Positions 45,253 through 59,003 of a DNA stretch of 64,000 nt are shown here, piece by piece. This DNA is from Arcuatula senhousia (Eukaryota > Mollusca > Bivalvia > Mytilida > Mytilidae). Numbering within the stretch: position 1 is the first letter of the stretch; every line of letters begins with the position of its first letter. Made by a program: the position numbers and the translations under genes. Location of the stretch: positions 56,479,702 to 56,543,701 of the forward strand of contig OZ020307.1 in the NCBI GenBank assembly GCA_963971305.1, written 5' to 3'. The notes beneath the pieces were generated by a model. It made no database searches and was not told where the DNA came from. It was given only the letters and a program-made list of their open reading frames with translations.

Positions 45253-46735
45253 ATAGAAGAGAGCGATGGAATCCACCAAGTCTTTTTTCTTTCATAATTA
45301 AAATCTTGTTTTGAAAATCGATGAAATATGCAGTCATTCATGTTTTTTTTTCTTAATTATTTTCATCTTAAAAGCCTTTCATGATTTAGATTTTCATTAT
45401 CACAATTTTTTGTATGTTTTCCTCGTTGTTGTAGTTTTAATTTTGAGAATTTTATCTTTTTTCTCATCATTAAATATCTTATAATTTTCTCATCATTAAA
45501 TATCTTATAATTTTCTCACCATTAAAGTTTTACTTATTATCGCATTATTATATTTTATTTTATGAAAGGATATGATTTAAATGAACATGGGACCACAACA
45601 CATACATATGTAAACTCCTCAATTTGAGTAGCTGCGAAGTTAAAAACAAAACTCGCAAACTTAATGGCTCGTGTTCTTTCTCGGGCATTTAATGTTTAGA
45701 TTTTTTGCGATAGTTTAAAAATTGCGAAAGTAAGAACACCCGAAAATAAATTATCGTAAATAGTATATTTACAGTGTATACCTTCATATAAATAATCACA
45801 AAAATTTAATTCTGCGAAAAAAGACCTTCCATTTTGTTTAAAACTTGGCTCTAGCAAAAAAAAACAAAACTCAACTCATACGGTATATTGAACTTCGAAT
45901 TTTGCTCGAATTTTGAATCTCCAATCTCAAATTTCGCATTTCGAATCTCGAATCTCGAATTTCGAATTTCGAAATTCGGTTGAGCCTTCTGGGCTTTCGT
46001 ACATCAAAGACAAGCTCCTTCAATAAATATTTTGTAAGGATATATATATGGAGTTAAAGAAAATGAGACCACCACACATATGTAAACTCAAACTGCAATT
46101 ATTTTTTAAAACCTGTATGGCCATTTCAGAATTATACTCCTTATCGGCAGCACTTGAACCCAAAGAAAGGAAATCCATTATTAAAAAAAGTACTGAAAAT
46201 GCATAAAGCAAACTGGAATACGAGCATCAGTAATATCTATAATAAGGGAAAACTTCGATGGAGTGAGTAAAATCTTGGTGTTTAGTAGTTTTGATATGAA
46301 ACCCTTCATACTGTTTTTTTCTCACTATCGAAGTTTTTGTCTGATTTGAAAATAATGAGATGTAGAATAAGTGCACGCACGCGACACAGCTGTAATTTAA
46401 AGCAGTAAAATAGAAATACCACAATGAAAAATCGCCAGCAGCCTTTAAAGAGGCAAGTGAGCGCCCTTCGCCGTTCTGCAAGCGGACCATTGTTTAAATA
46501 AAGTGCATATAATTTAAATCTAGCTATAGTCAAAGATAGACCCCTTCCCTAAACAAGGAACGGAAAACATCAAAAAGACAATTACAAACAAACGCTTTGT
46601 CATAGATTCCTTGCTTGGGACAATTTATGATTGCAAATGAGAATTTCTGACGATGTTTACCCAAAATAAAAAAAAATGTTGTCTTTTGCTGCACCACGTG
46701 ATCACATATTCTGAATCTACACATTTGTAAGTGAG
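45253..46735. other. Intergenic stretch before the gypsy remnant
   Basis: Contains a (TCGAAT)n-like microsatellite at 45,890-45,980. No LTR pair or primer-binding site for the neighbouring retroelement was recognised. Confidence 0.4.
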
Positions 46736-46831
46736 GTGTTCCTCATTACACCGCCACAATCACTTACATTTTTATTATATGACCTCTATAAATGTGCCAA
46801 CAGTATGTGTGATCATTCTCATTACTGCGTG

Positions 46832-47470
46832 ATGTCTTATTTAGATGAAACATTGAGCAACATATCCGAGTCTAACTTTTCACCCGATTATTCTATACTT
46901 TCTGACCAGTTTTTAGAAGATAACCAATTCACTGCCACAACATTAGAACATTCAACTCTTACAAGTGTCCATTCAAGTGTCCATTCAAATGTAAATTCTG
47001 ACTCCGAGGATGACCATTCTTTAGAACCCCCAGACTTAACCCCACAGTTTGGCCCCACATTCGATCAACCTCAACTAGAAAATTATAGATCATATACTTC
47101 TAGAGTTCCTAAACACACTGTCCCAGTTATGGAGAAACTAGTTGTATGCCGAAAATTTGGTGGGTATCTACACAAGAATGAATCTGTTTCTCTTCATGGG
47201 TTTGAATCATATGCTACACTTCACAATATTCTAGATTCCAAACGCAAAAAAGCAGCGTTCCACCTGCACCTAACGGGCCCCACTGTCACTTGGTTTAACT
47301 CGTTATCATCAGGACAGAAAAAGTCATGGAAACATTTTGTTACAATATTCAAAGTAAAATATGTAAATTTAGATTGGAATAACCCGACTGTTTTGATGGA
47401 AAATGAAGTTTTTAATTTAAAGTTGTCACATAGTCAATCCCTCGAAGACCTTTTATTGTCAGTTAGTTGA
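46832..47470 (+). pseudogene. gag: Ty3/gypsy-type gag (N-terminal part)
   Basis: The open frame extends back to 46,736, but the first ATG (MSYLDETLSN) is at 46,832. A Ser/Asp-rich leader is followed by a retrotransposon gag core (AAFHLHLTGPTVTWFNSL ... SWKHFVTIFKVKY), the usual capsid-like helix pattern with WF and W...F...F. It ends early at TGA 47,468; the continuing gag is in other frames, so the element is dead. No nearby LTR was found. Confidence 0.7.
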
Positions 47471-48130
47471 AAAAGCCTAATTGTTGTCTAAACCAGATTA
47501 CGAAGTCATGTGCAAATTTATCAAAGGACTTCCAAAAGCTAGCATTTTTTGTAAGGGCTGGTTCTCATATGACAAGTTCTAGTGCACTCTCTGCTGCAAA
47601 AATGGGTGAGGCATGTGGGTATCGCGTTTATGACGATATAACTGTTTCCGCTGTTGCAAAACCTTATGAACACAGATCAGTGGGGACCGACTAATCAGAG
47701 CTGTCGGAATTACAAAGTAAAGTCAATCATTTAACTGATTTGGTTGAAAAATTGACAGCTTCTCAGAGTACATCATCCCGTCGTCCGCAAACAAGTCGAT
47801 TTAATGACAATAGTCGAAACACGAGAAAGAACTTTTCAAAGCAAGACAGACGAGAACAAAATTCAAACGTGCCATAAAACGCACCGTTTACATGTTATAA
47901 ATGCCAGGGTAAGAATCACATCCAACGAAATTGTATGTGAACGGCCAGCGACAAGAAAATTCGAGCAATCAGTGTCAGCTTTGTTCTCAGAACGGACATG
48001 AAGCTCTCCAGTGCGTTAAGTTGGGAAACATTCCGAACCCGAGGGACGTAGAGCACGCCCCCTCGGGCGGACAGAATTAAGTGCCAGAAAACGTAGTCCA
48101 TCTCCGAGTCGGCATAGAAATAACAAATTA
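47471..48130 (+). pseudogene. Gag remainder with two CCHC zinc knuckles, frame-broken
   Basis: TGT TAT AAA TGC ... at 47,893 encodes C-x2-C-x4-H-x4-C, ended by a TGA two codons later. A second knuckle, C-x2-C-x4-H-x4-C from 47,973, is in a different frame. The nucleic-acid-binding end of gag is thus recognisable but split by a stop and a shift. Confidence 0.7.
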
Positions 48131-48199
48131 CGCACAAATTCTATTTCAAATCATTTTTTTTCGTCTGATAAAACCTCTGACACTGAGCCTGAAAATAAT

Positions 48200-48667
48200 T
48201 TGAAACAAAAATTTCTATATCTTCCTGTCAAAATTGACAATATTAGAATTGCTGCTCTAATAGATTGCGGAAGCTCAATCAATGTAATTTCTCCACAACT
48301 GTACGACTCGATTTTGTCACAAAAAAAACATTCTATTCAGCAACTTCACAATAAAATAACTTTGGCAAACAAACAATCGGTTGACATCTTGGGGACCACA
48401 CGAGTAAAAATAAATGTTCCTAATGGGAACCATTGGATTGACGTATATGTCCTAAGGCAAACTTTGCACCCTCTAATCCTAATTACTGCTTATCTATTGG
48501 CACAAAACATTGTATTTCATTTTAAAGATATGAAAGTAGGCTATGAAACACTTAAGGTAAAAAGTGACAAGAGAATTTCAGTTCCACCAAATACAGAAAT
48601 AGTTGCATGGGGAATATTAAGTGGTAAAATACTGTATGGAACACAAGGACTTTGTACTGATAGTTAA
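48200..48667 (+). pseudogene. Retroelement aspartic protease region
   Basis: About residues 17-33 read IAALIDCGSSINVIS, the retropepsin active-site box with DCG where DSG or DTG is usual, followed by the flap-side segment (ITLANKQSVDILGTTRVK). Preceded by gag and followed by RT as in Ty3/gypsy pol. It terminates at TAG 48,665, well before the RT frame opens, so pol is broken here. Confidence 0.75.
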
Positions 48668-49025
48668 TTTTTAAATAAGATAGGACTTTTAACTGCAAAA
48701 AGTTTAATTACAGTAAGTGATAGACAATGTGTTCCTGACAGACTTTTGAATGTTACAAACGAACAAGTTGTTATTCCAAAAGGAAATTACTTGCAGATTT
48801 TGAGATTTTAGATGGTGAATTTGATATTTCTGTCTTCAACGACGAAAATCTACATGGGGGATCCGGACAAAAAGTTGTGACAAATGTGTGCATAATATTC
48901 AATTATCAAGTAATTGTGCATCTGGGGGACAAGACACAAAAGTTTTGTCGTACTTTTAATTTCCTGACAATTTTAGCGCTAATAAAAAAAGTGAGCTTGA
49001 AAACTGTTTTCAATCCCACAAGAAT

Positions 49026-50732
49026 GTGTCTGTTACTGATGAAAACCCAGATTTGGAGTATACTGAGATTGTCCAGCATAAAATATGCTTAAAACCAGAT
49101 TTCCGCCCGAAATACCAAAAGCCGTACCGGTTACCGCCCGATAAAAAAGAGGCTCTACGAGATCATTTAGATGAATTCTTGCGACAAAAAAACATCGCCC
49201 CAGTACATGAATCTGAAAGTGTACCGATAACAAGTTCAATAGTACTAGTTACAAAACGAAATAAGCCTAAGAAAGCTTCGGCTACTCCAAAAGAAAACAA
49301 CCTTTCACAGTACAGATTATGTTGCAACTTCCGATATCTCAATAGCCAAGTCCAAGACTTCTCTTATTCCATACAAGACTTGCAAGACTTAACAGAATCA
49401 TTCTCGAACAAAACTATATTCATCTCGAACTATATGACGTCCATTGATATGTCGTCCGGATTTTTCCAGCTGTTAATTCACCCCGACAGTCAAAGACTAA
49501 CTGCATTCAATACTTGCTTTGGAACTTTTAAATTTCTCCGACTACCAATGGGCCTGGGCTCTTCACAGGCATCATTTCAGCTACTAATGGATAAAATATT
49601 GCACGGTCTTACGTTCAAAATATGGCTTTGCTATCTCGATGACGTGCTTATCGCATCTGAAACCTTCAGTCAACATATTGATGATATCAATAGTGTGTTT
49701 AACCGCTTAAGAGAAGCAGGACTTAAACTTAGTCCGAAGAAATGTTCATTTGCGAAGGACGAGTGTATTTTTCTCGGCCATAAAATATCGAGAAATGGAA
49801 TCGAGTCGCCCCAAGACCGAGTCACTGGTATTAAAAATTTAGCACCTCCGAAATCAGTGCGAGAACTGCAACGTGTCATCGGCCTATTCAATTGGTTGAA
49901 GAAATACATTGATAATTTCAGTTCAACAATAGAGCCGCTTACACGTCTGCTAAGAAAAATTGTGCGGTTTAGATTGACTTCAGAACAAGAATCTGCTTTT
50001 CAGAAATTAAAATTAGTGCTCATATCCGACCCGATACTTGCATTTCCACAATATGAAGTACCATTTTATCTAGACGTAGACACTTCCGCAAGGGGTATCG
50101 GATTTGTATTATTTCAATATCAGAAAGACGACAGTGGTATGGAATCACGTAGAGTTATTCGTTATGGATCGAAATCGCTGAGTCGATGGCAAAGGTCATA
50201 TGGACCCACAAAATTAGAACTTTTTGGGATGGTGACAGCAATTTTGGACTGATCATTCTATTTGCGAGGACGTCGTTTTAAAGTACAGTGCAACCACCAA
50301 GCTCTGAAACCCTTGTTTGCAAAGCAGCTCAAAGGCGCAATCTATGAAAGATGGATAGCAATATTGCAACAATATAACTTTGATATCCGTTACAGATCTG
50401 CCAGGGAAATGCAATTACCTGATGCTTTATCACGAATGCCGAAAACTGCTGATGCAGAAGAATTTTTAAGACCAGATATCAAGGACCCTTACTTCCCGTA
50501 TAAAACGGAAAATGTCGGCGAAATCGTAGTTGAGGGTGGAAAGAAATTTCTATTAACATTGCATACCGATTCATGTGACGAACAATTAAACAATGTATGC
50601 ATTAACAAACCTAGTTTGATAAAACCATTCACTATCGTAAAACCAGACTTGAATCCCGATATTGTATATGATGCGGACACGGAAGTGGACAATGTTGACC
50701 TTCTATACGTCGAAAACGAAAAGTGCACGTGA
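49026..50732 (+). pseudogene. pol: Ty3/gypsy reverse transcriptase and RNase H, one internal stop
   Basis: The RT fingers/palm show YRLCCNFRYLN, SIDMSSGFFQL, FLRLPMGLGSSQASF and the catalytic CYLDDVLIAS, then FLGHKISRNGI, the Ty3 connection and RNase H (FYLDVDTSARGIGFVL). A TGA at 50,250-50,252 interrupts RNase H; the same frame continues at 50,253 and includes NHQAL and PDALSRMP, the expected RNase H end. The frame closes at 50,732. No integrase (HHCC or DDE) or 3' LTR follows; sequence of block B begins within about 110 bp. Order gag-PR-RT-RH fits Metaviridae-type retroelements. Confidence 0.88.
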
Positions 50733-51549
50733 AAACAACTTCCAAAGCTGAACAAACTATTCCAAACATGCGTTCCGATGTAAGTGAAAATGACAGTTCT
50801 GAAATTCTGCAAATTACATACCAAAATCTAATGATATCACGTCTTAATTTCATATTTTACTTAAACGACTTGTTCAAACCTGAAGGAAAAACGACTATGT
50901 ATAAATTATCAAGATATAATCATGTAAAAAATGTTATTAAAAGAGGATGTATCATATATAGATTACATGCATAACTGTGGTGGTTACAGGGGCGGATTAA
51001 AACAATTCTCATAGGGGAACAGCCTATTGGGTGCTGAAAATGAAAGGGGCGGGTTCAAGTTACCGATTCCCCAAATAGCAACATAATACTATAATATCAA
51101 AAATAATTTGGATGTACTTAACTATATCAAACAACAATTACATGAAATAACAAACATGGATCTGTCATTGATTACAGTAAATGTTAGAGTATCTGGTTTC
51201 ATGTGTAAAATGTTTAAAGAAATATATTACACTTAATACCCTCAGCCACAACATTTAACGCTATTCGACAGGAAACGAATTAAATTTTCTGTAAATTTTA
51301 CAGCATAAAACATCCAAAACAAGGGTAGACTGAGAGTGATATTTCTATTTTTTTTGGCGTATATTATACGTCTCCCTTATAATACACATTGCAACGAATC
51401 TAGAGGTCTTTTATAAACGGTAATGCATTCTTAATTCTAAAGTACGAATACCTGTTACTTAATAATTGCTGAGTATTCTCGACGTTCGTACTGTTGGCTT
51501 TCTAAGACAATTAAAATCTTACTAAAATGTCAACAAAATTTATGAAAAA

Positions 51550-51770
51550 AACCTGAGTTCATTCTCATTTCGACTTGAGTTGCCGTTGTTGATTGATATT
51601 CAGTTATTTTTGTGTTTCCATGTTTTACATGTTGTCTGTTTTTGTCCCGTTCTTGTTGGTTTTTATTTCTCTGCCCTTTCGGACTTTTGACATTCGGATA
51701 CCTCATTGGTACCTCTGCTTCTTTGACATTCGGATACCCCATTGGTACCTCTGCTTCTTATTACTTAATC
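51550..51770 (+). repeat. SINE-like interspersed repeat
   Basis: Block B counterpart of 5,915-6,170, with its own short terminal duplication of 'ttcggatacc(c/t)cattggtacc'. Confidence 0.7.
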
Positions 51771-52449
51771 ATTCGGGTCCTTGTGTTGGGTTCTTTAGTC
51801 CCTAACATTTGACAAAAAATGATTGATGATTTCGATGTGTACCAGTCTAAACACGAATTTTTATTACATTTATTACTTAATTAAATCATCATAATATTAC
51901 GGAAGATAAATTCTAGTAAAGAAATCGAAAAAAAAAACTATGTAAGTTTCACTCAATTTTCATGGTAAGTCTTGTTAAATTACAAAACAAATCATATATA
52001 ATTTGTTTCTCGACAGTGGTAGGTTCACATGAAAATGGTTCAGGTAAGTTTGTCTTATAATGTTTAGGTAAATTGAATCTTAAAATTAGAAATATAAAGC
52101 CTTACCTTCAACTACTGTACAGCATTGATTTCTAGTTTATGTTTTACAAAAAACAAATTCATGTAAATACTCTGTCATTATTGTGTACCACTCTCAATTT
52201 TTCGAATGGCCCTTGGGAGCATTTTATTATTTTGTGCGGATTAACGCATATCGTTTGCGTTGTGAACAATTATATTTGCGCTATTATTACTGGGGCTTCA
52301 ATTCTATATATTGTTCTAAAACATCTTATGAAAATAAGACTTGTTACACCATGTAGTTTGCAGTATGCTTGATTTCTTTATTGACTACAAAGATTTTGTA
52401 CTTGTCAACATTTAATTTTGAAGACCACTGGAAAAAGGGGAGTTGTGTA

Positions 52450-52765
52450 GGGCTGGAAAATGTAGCCTATGTGGTGCACTGTTGACGGTTCACAAAGGGA
52501 TCTGGTACGCGCATAAAGCGTGGCACTCTCCACACACGTCGGCCCACCTTGGTTTGTGGTCAGGTTTTCTGCATTATTGCCTGACGACCCCGGCATTCAT
52601 TATGACATGACTGTCATTCAACCAACTAAGGCACACATTCCAGTCGCTATAAGGGCTAAGCAGCCTGACCCGATGTCTGGGCGCTCTTATGTTGACTTTC
52701 ATCGACAATCTAAGCGCTGCCGCGGGCATATTCGCCTCAATGGCCCTTCCTGGGAGCGTTAGAAA
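52450..52765 (+). other. GC-richer conserved fragment, block B copy
   Basis: Counterpart of 6,861-7,150; reading frames differ between the two copies, which argues against a conserved protein. Confidence 0.35.
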
Positions 52766-53269
52766 TCAAAAGTAGCTCGAAATTTTGCTAGAAGAGCGAA
52801 TGTAATTACACAAACAAATATCATTTGGGGTTTGTTTTGGATTTCTAAACTGAGTCCAATAAGCTTTCGTACTTTATTATAATTGTGGTTGTTATTTTGG
52901 AACCGATAGCTTTAAAAGATATATCTAATGAAAAAAATAATAATAACAAAGTTACTTCTCGCGTCTAGTCAAAGGCCACAAATGTATCTTAAATCGTTAA
53001 GCTGCTATTCATTTGATTAGTATGCAATATGTGAAAAACAAGTTTTTTTGGCATTTTGTTTCCATTTTAAACCTAGAACTAGATATCGATAATATTGATT
53101 TTTGGTAAATAGAGGAGACAAAATTCACATAAAAAATAGTAAAGGTAAGTTATCTTGTTATACCTTTAGTCTTGCCTACATTCATCACACGCATTTTTTC
53201 AAGAGCCAATTAATTCCAAAGGCTTTATTTACAAGGTTTAAATCTATTTGGGCAATAACTCTTTCTTTA

Positions 53270-53580
53270 GCGTTATTACGCGCCATTGGCATTGCTTACT
53301 ATCGCATTATAACGCGCTCACTTTCCTATAATAACGCATTACATGTACTATTGCATTATAACAGGTTTCTTTACGTGTAGTAATGCATTACGATCGCATT
53401 ATAACGCATTTCTTTTCGTGTAATAACGTCTTACTTTCGTGTATTAATGAGAAATCTAAATCATGTTTACTTATTTCTTTCAATAAAAACGTGAATTTTT
53501 ACGAAATATTTTTTTCTTATACGTTTTTATTGAAAGATATATAAGTGAACATGAGTTAGATTTCTCGTAAATAAAGCTGT
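53270..53580. repeat. Minisatellite and foldback element, block B copies
   Basis: Counterparts of 7,760-7,945 and 7,955-8,100. The hairpin arms ('agaaatctaaatcatgttta' / 'gaacatgagttagatttct') are retained. Confidence 0.6.
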
Positions 53581-54497
53581 ACAAAGATTTCGTTAAATTT
53601 TCCGAACGGCTAACGTCTTATTGAACACCAGCGATAAGTGGAAAAGCGTTGATTAACATTACATCATGTAATATTCTGCTTATAGAAATAATGAAGAGAT
53701 ATATATATTTACTTAAGCTTGTTTTTTTTATTTTAAATACGGCTTATTTTTGAATACAGAAACGTGTTCTGTGGTTGAAATGCAATTTAATGATAGTTAA
53801 ATCCATTCATAAAATGGTCAAGTTGCAAAAAAATCTAGGGGTTGTATTTTGCTAACGGATAAGGCTCGCTGTGATTTTAGCCTAAACATCTGTGGAGTGC
53901 TTTCATTCTTATTTCAGAGTACTAGCAAAGTAAAGGCATGATCTGATATGGATTCTTTGAAGAGTAGTCGTTATGGAAAGATCAAAATGTAAGTCATTGC
54001 ATCGATTTCACGTAATTGTTACGTTGGTTACTTGGAATTGATAGGAGACATTTAAATCAGATTTCTGAACTAACCATTACAAACGAACTCTTGAACAAAC
54101 GAAATTAATTTCCATTTTTGGGAAGAGCCCTGTGTAGCCATATAGCTATCTGATTTTCGCGTTTTTTTTTTTATCGTGTAGACATTTCATTTATCGATAC
54201 TCCATGGCTAGTTGATGAACACTTAAGCATTGTTGACCTTTTACCTTTAATTTAATCAATACGGCATATATAGGAACTTTTCAGATAATTAAAATCTTAG
54301 ACTATTGTTTACTTCCAATATTTAACATTTTTCTAGATTTGTTATCCAAATTTCTAATTTACGAACACAAACTTTAAGTAAGCTAAACTAATGTAAATGG
54401 TAAAATTAGTACATTCTGTTGCATTTAACTGTCTGTTTCAATTGAAAGTGCTTCATAAGCCTTTGGAGGCTTGCTGTCTATAAAATAATATTTTGTA

Positions 54498-54698
54498 AGA
54501 AGCAGAGGTACCAATGGGGTATCCAAATGTAAAAAGTCCGAAAGGGCAGAGGCAAAACCAGTAAACACCAACAAGAACGGGACAAAAACAGACATGTAAA
54601 ACATGGAAACACAAAATAACTAAACATCAATCTGCAACGCGAACTCCAGTCAAAACAAGAGTGAGCTCAGGTGCTCCGGAAGAGTAAGCAGTTCCTGC
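54498..54698 (-). repeat. SINE-like interspersed repeat, block-B-specific
   Basis: Full-length minus-strand copy (agaagcagaggtacc ... agcagttcctgc), absent from the matching place in block A. No clear target duplication found. Confidence 0.75.
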
Positions 54699-55165
54699 TT
54701 GCTAAAACAGAGCCTTCGTGTTGCAAACTATGTTATGCATTTTATATTTTGTACATATAAAACATGTTGCAATATAATAAATAAATCATATATATTCAAG
54801 TGGGCGTAGCCAAATTACGGATTTCTTAACAAACGTTTAAGTGGACGGAGCTAGCGAACAATATTGATATGTTTCAAATTGGTGAAAAACAGATCGTTCT
54901 TTATTTTAGTGCTTAGATTTAGCTCTGCCTTTTAACTCTTTAGCGCTTTGATGTTTTTAGTAATAACACAGTAATGAATAACTTCTCACATTCATGACAT
55001 TAATTCAAAAATTATACATGGAGTTATTTCTGTTATTATTATAACGACATATCAAAATTCACGGGACACATACAAGGTACCGTAAAATGTCTTTCATTCA
55101 ATCAGATTTTAAACTAAACAGAAATGGTTGCACAGAGCATGGCGTTTTTAGCATAAATCCAAGCC
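54699..55165. other. Block-B-specific sequence of unknown origin
   Basis: Lies where block A has the TIR transposon (9,659-10,829). No gene or repeat recognised. Confidence 0.4.
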
Positions 55166-56380
55166 AAATAGGCCACTGTTAAAATTTATAAAATCGTAGG
55201 AAAATTTTTTTTCGAGAAATCATCAAATTTATCAAAATCATGAGTATATTCAGAGTGTGTATAAAAATGTTCGTTTACTTTCCTGTCCGGAATGAAATTG
55301 ATATGTGTGTAGATAAAAGAATATCAATATCATAAATCATTCTGCTTCAGTGATTTTTTTTATCATCATGACATTTCCACTGAGTTTTGTTTTTCCACAT
55401 TATCTATTTTTACAAAAATCGCACATTCTAAATAGAGAGAAATTATATTCATAGTATGAAATTAAAGGAAACATTCTTTTTTCATTAACAGAAAAAAAAA
55501 AGAATAATAATAAGTTTCGAAATGATTATTTTTTTATTCGCACTATACTTTTTGAAATCTTTAAAGTTTTAGGTTAAAGAATTCGAATAAATTTTAATTT
55601 ATCTCGACCTATTGCATATGAGCTGATTTATATAGCCGTGTGTATTTTTATTGGCATTTAGCGAATTAAAATTCCCTCTTTAACTTAAGAGCCACCCGCC
55701 TCACCTTTACTATAGGATAAAGAGCAAAACTAAAAGCGCCGTTCCTTTCCTTTGTTTACTTTTGATACATATTTAGTGATTATCCCTGTATTTTTGTGTC
55801 CTGTTGATATACTCCATATCCCTATATTTTCTTTACATGAACGCTTTGCAAATTCGTCTCCTAATTGTGATGGAGACCAGTTTAATGCCTTCATTTCGTT
55901 ACAAGCATTCTTCTCTTTGTGTTTTCTAATTTGGACGTTTAGACTGCAATGTCCGTTTCGTATCTTCAACATTAAGGTACGCTCTTTCAAATGAGTCATA
56001 ATACAAAATTCAATAAAAGAGGAAACACACACGCACAAAAAATCTGCATGAGACATAATAATGTCTCGTTATGCGAGATGTGGAAAAGTTGTACTAGAAA
56101 AAGTCAGAATCAGTGAAAGTCTTCCTGTCCTGGCGTCGTGTTGCCATTTACTCCAGGTAACACAATATTGATGTAAATGATTCAAAACCAAGTGTATCCG
56201 CCTGTAAGATTCACCGGCAAAATGACTTGAGTCAAGTATGCGAATTTTAAATCTTTCTTTGGTTGTTCTTTCCATTCGTTCGCAAATTCGATTAACTACA
56301 AATATATACAAATACACAAGATAATTATTTGCATATATAACATGTATAACAAGGTTTACAATCAATAAGTGCATCACAAC
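55166..56380. other. Shared A/B non-coding stretch upstream of copy B fucosyltransferase
   Basis: Collinear with 10,830-12,070. The minus-strand frames of 108 and 126 codons here have no recognisable motif and are broken in block A, so they are not called as genes. Confidence 0.4.
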
Positions 56381-56384
56381 AAAA

Positions 56385-56875
56385 AAAAAGTTACGCATAG
56401 ATAGAAAATTTCCCGTACGTTTAATGCAAATCCAAACAATGTTCTGCAACCGATTTTCATGAAATAAAATCCAATAAAAAGAAATTAAAATAAAAATTAT
56501 TTGATCATGAAGATCTAAACCCTAACTTCAATGTTTTTTTAAGAAATTGTGAGTAGAACACGACCAATGTCTTTCACGGAACATTTTGCATTGATTTTAA
56601 CGGGAAATTGATGCGTAAAATGTACACTTGAGTTCTACCTGCAATATCTTAAAAAGCAGCAAAGTTAAGATTTTTATTTTCATTTTAATTGATTTTTAAT
56701 TGAATCGGCCAATGGGCGGCTTGGTTTTATTGTTTTGAAATGGTGTGGGTTTGTATTAATCATTTAGGAAAATCGGCCAATGGGCGGCTTGGTTTTATTG
56801 TTTTGAAATGGTGTGGGTTTGTATTAATCATTTAGGAAAATTTCTACCTATGCGTAACTTTTTTAAAGAGTATAA
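56385..56875. mobile_element. GTTACGCA-TIR MITE, block B copy
   Basis: Uninterrupted counterpart of 12,075-12,736, but with a 68-bp internal tandem duplication ('aatcggccaatgggcggctt' at 56,703 and 56,771). Confidence 0.8.
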
Positions 56876-57448
56876 ATAAACAAATATTTAGAAAGTACGT
56901 TTAACATTTTCGGTAATTGTATTACATGTTTAAATCTACCATTATTCTAAAAAAAATAAATAACTTAATAAGAAATGAACAAAGATAATTATCAAATGCG
57001 CGTCTCTAACTTTGTTCCGTGTGAATCCTATATTGTTCAAAACGTTGTGAAGAATCCAACACAAGTAAACGTAACCTAATGGCAGAGTAATAATGTTTAA
57101 GGACGGCAAACAAAGTAAAATATAGTAGCACCGTTTTCAGAAATATATCATAAATTAAAGAAACATAAAGTATTGTGCATTGAAGAAAAAAAAATGCAAT
57201 TTATCACAATGTTTCAAATAAAATGACAATTTAAAGAAACAAACCGTTAAATCAACAATGTTTATAAAAAAACTACAATGTATACTTTGAGAATTCAATG
57301 TTCTTAACACCTCCTATAAACAGAACAATTATGAAGACCAGTACAAAAATATTATCATTATAAAAGATTATTTTGTGTGGTATTATAGATTTTACACCGT
57401 CATGACCGTCTTTACTTTTAGTTTATAGAAGCTCTTATTTCATTTCAG

Positions 57449-58602
57449 ATCTCGTGCTACCGTTTTTTGTCTGTACACTCACAGTGCTGTTCTTTGTATC
57501 CATAACTGACCGCAGCAAATCTTTTGATCTAACTATTATCAGTGGACGTTTACGGTCTATATATAGTAATGTCAAATACCAACGAAACCTTAGCCTGTTA
57601 ATAACAAAACCTAGGCCAGCAACAACGTTAGGATCTTCTTTTATCATGCCAAAGTCATCTATTGCAGGAACGTTAAAACCCACGACCATCGAGCCAAAGT
57701 CATCAACACCAAGCATGAAAACAAAAACCACATCGAAAACTATATCTACAACAACGCAATACATTAAAAATAATACTAGAAATTACTATTTATGTCCACG
57801 CTTTCTGGGAGGCTTGGGTAATCAACTTTTCCAATATGCCGCCCATTTTGGTGCCGCTATGGCAAAAAATATGACGTTAATGATAAATTCGAAAGCAGAG
57901 GTTAGTCAGATTTTTTATCTAAAAACACATGTTTCTATTCGAGATGATACGGGTAAATGTAGAGGCGCTCTTGTGAGACGGGATAGTTTAGACTGTGGCT
58001 TTGACGCAAACCTTTTTAAGTTCAATAACACGTGTAATATACGTTTAGCAACTTATTTACAAAGTTGGAAATATTTCTACAATTATAGTGACCAGTTGCG
58101 AAGTGACTTCACTTTTAAAGGACACATTCAAAAAGAAGCAAATACAATCCTTAATGACATACTTGCTGGACTACACATATCACGAAATTTAGCTACATTG
58201 ATCGGTGTCCATATTCGTAGGGGCAACATGGTAAATCATTCATTCGGTCGCGATGTAGCAACTCCGGGATACCTGAATCAAGCAGTGCAGTACTTTAAAA
58301 ACAAGTATAACAATACACTTTTCATAGTATCTACTCAAGATATGCCATGGACAAAGACTCACATGCCAAAAAATATAAGTGTACAATATATTGATAGTTC
58401 AAAAAGGGAGGTAATCGTTGCAACGCTTGCGTCATGTGATCACACAATATCAACTGTCGGGTCTTTTGGTTGGTGGATTGGTTGGCTTACCGGAGGGGAA
58501 GTGACGTATTATAAATGGCCGGCTAAAGAAGGATCGGCATTTAGAACCAAATATAGTAAAGATTATTCAGATCATTTCTATCCGGGATGGCAAGGGTTTT
58601 AG
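57449..58602 (+). CDS. GT11 alpha-1,2-fucosyltransferase-like, main coding exon (copy B)
   Basis: Paralogue of 13,301-14,454 with identical architecture: acceptor CATTTCAG|AT, anchor, Ser/Thr-rich stem, GGLGNQLFQYA (family-typical Q kept), HIRRGN and CDHTISTVGSFGWW, ending at TAG 58,600-58,602. The start codon must be on an upstream exon, as in copy A. By my count about 12 of the roughly 32 amino-acid differences from copy A are in the stem; the catalytic part has mostly scattered changes and no frame damage. This is the copy more likely to keep standard GT11 activity. The minus-strand 109-codon frame over its start is a shadow. Confidence 0.88.
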
Positions 58603-59003
58603 CATTCATTGCTATGGGAGTTTTACCAAGTCTTTCTACATGCATCAAGATCGTGCCTTAATTTGTATCAGGTTACCTGAGACAATTAAACTTAAATTTT
58701 ATTAATTTTCTCAGATGTTAATCAAAGTGTGCCATATTTGCAATCAGTATTTGTCGAATACGAGCTTGGTATCTGGATTATCAAAACAATGAGATCTATC
58801 AAGAACATAGATCTAACATGTAAATAGTAAACTGGTAGCACGGATTTCTTCATTAGAGTGTGTGTATGTGTGTGTGTGTTGATGTTTGATGCCCTTTATC
58901 GACGCAAGTGGGCCATGTAGGGCGGTCTGGATTACCCGGAGGAAACTACTGATCTTTGGCAGGTAACTGACAACCTAATCACACACAGTTTGGACAGTCC
59001 ACT

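Noticed and set aside
50733..50974. Integrase or LTR after the gypsy RNase H
   Set aside because: No HHCC, DDE or repeat ends visible; from about 50,840 the sequence is that of the segmental duplication.
56069..56449. 126-codon minus-strand frame
   Set aside because: It spans part of a MITE, is not open at the same length in block A, and shows no domain.
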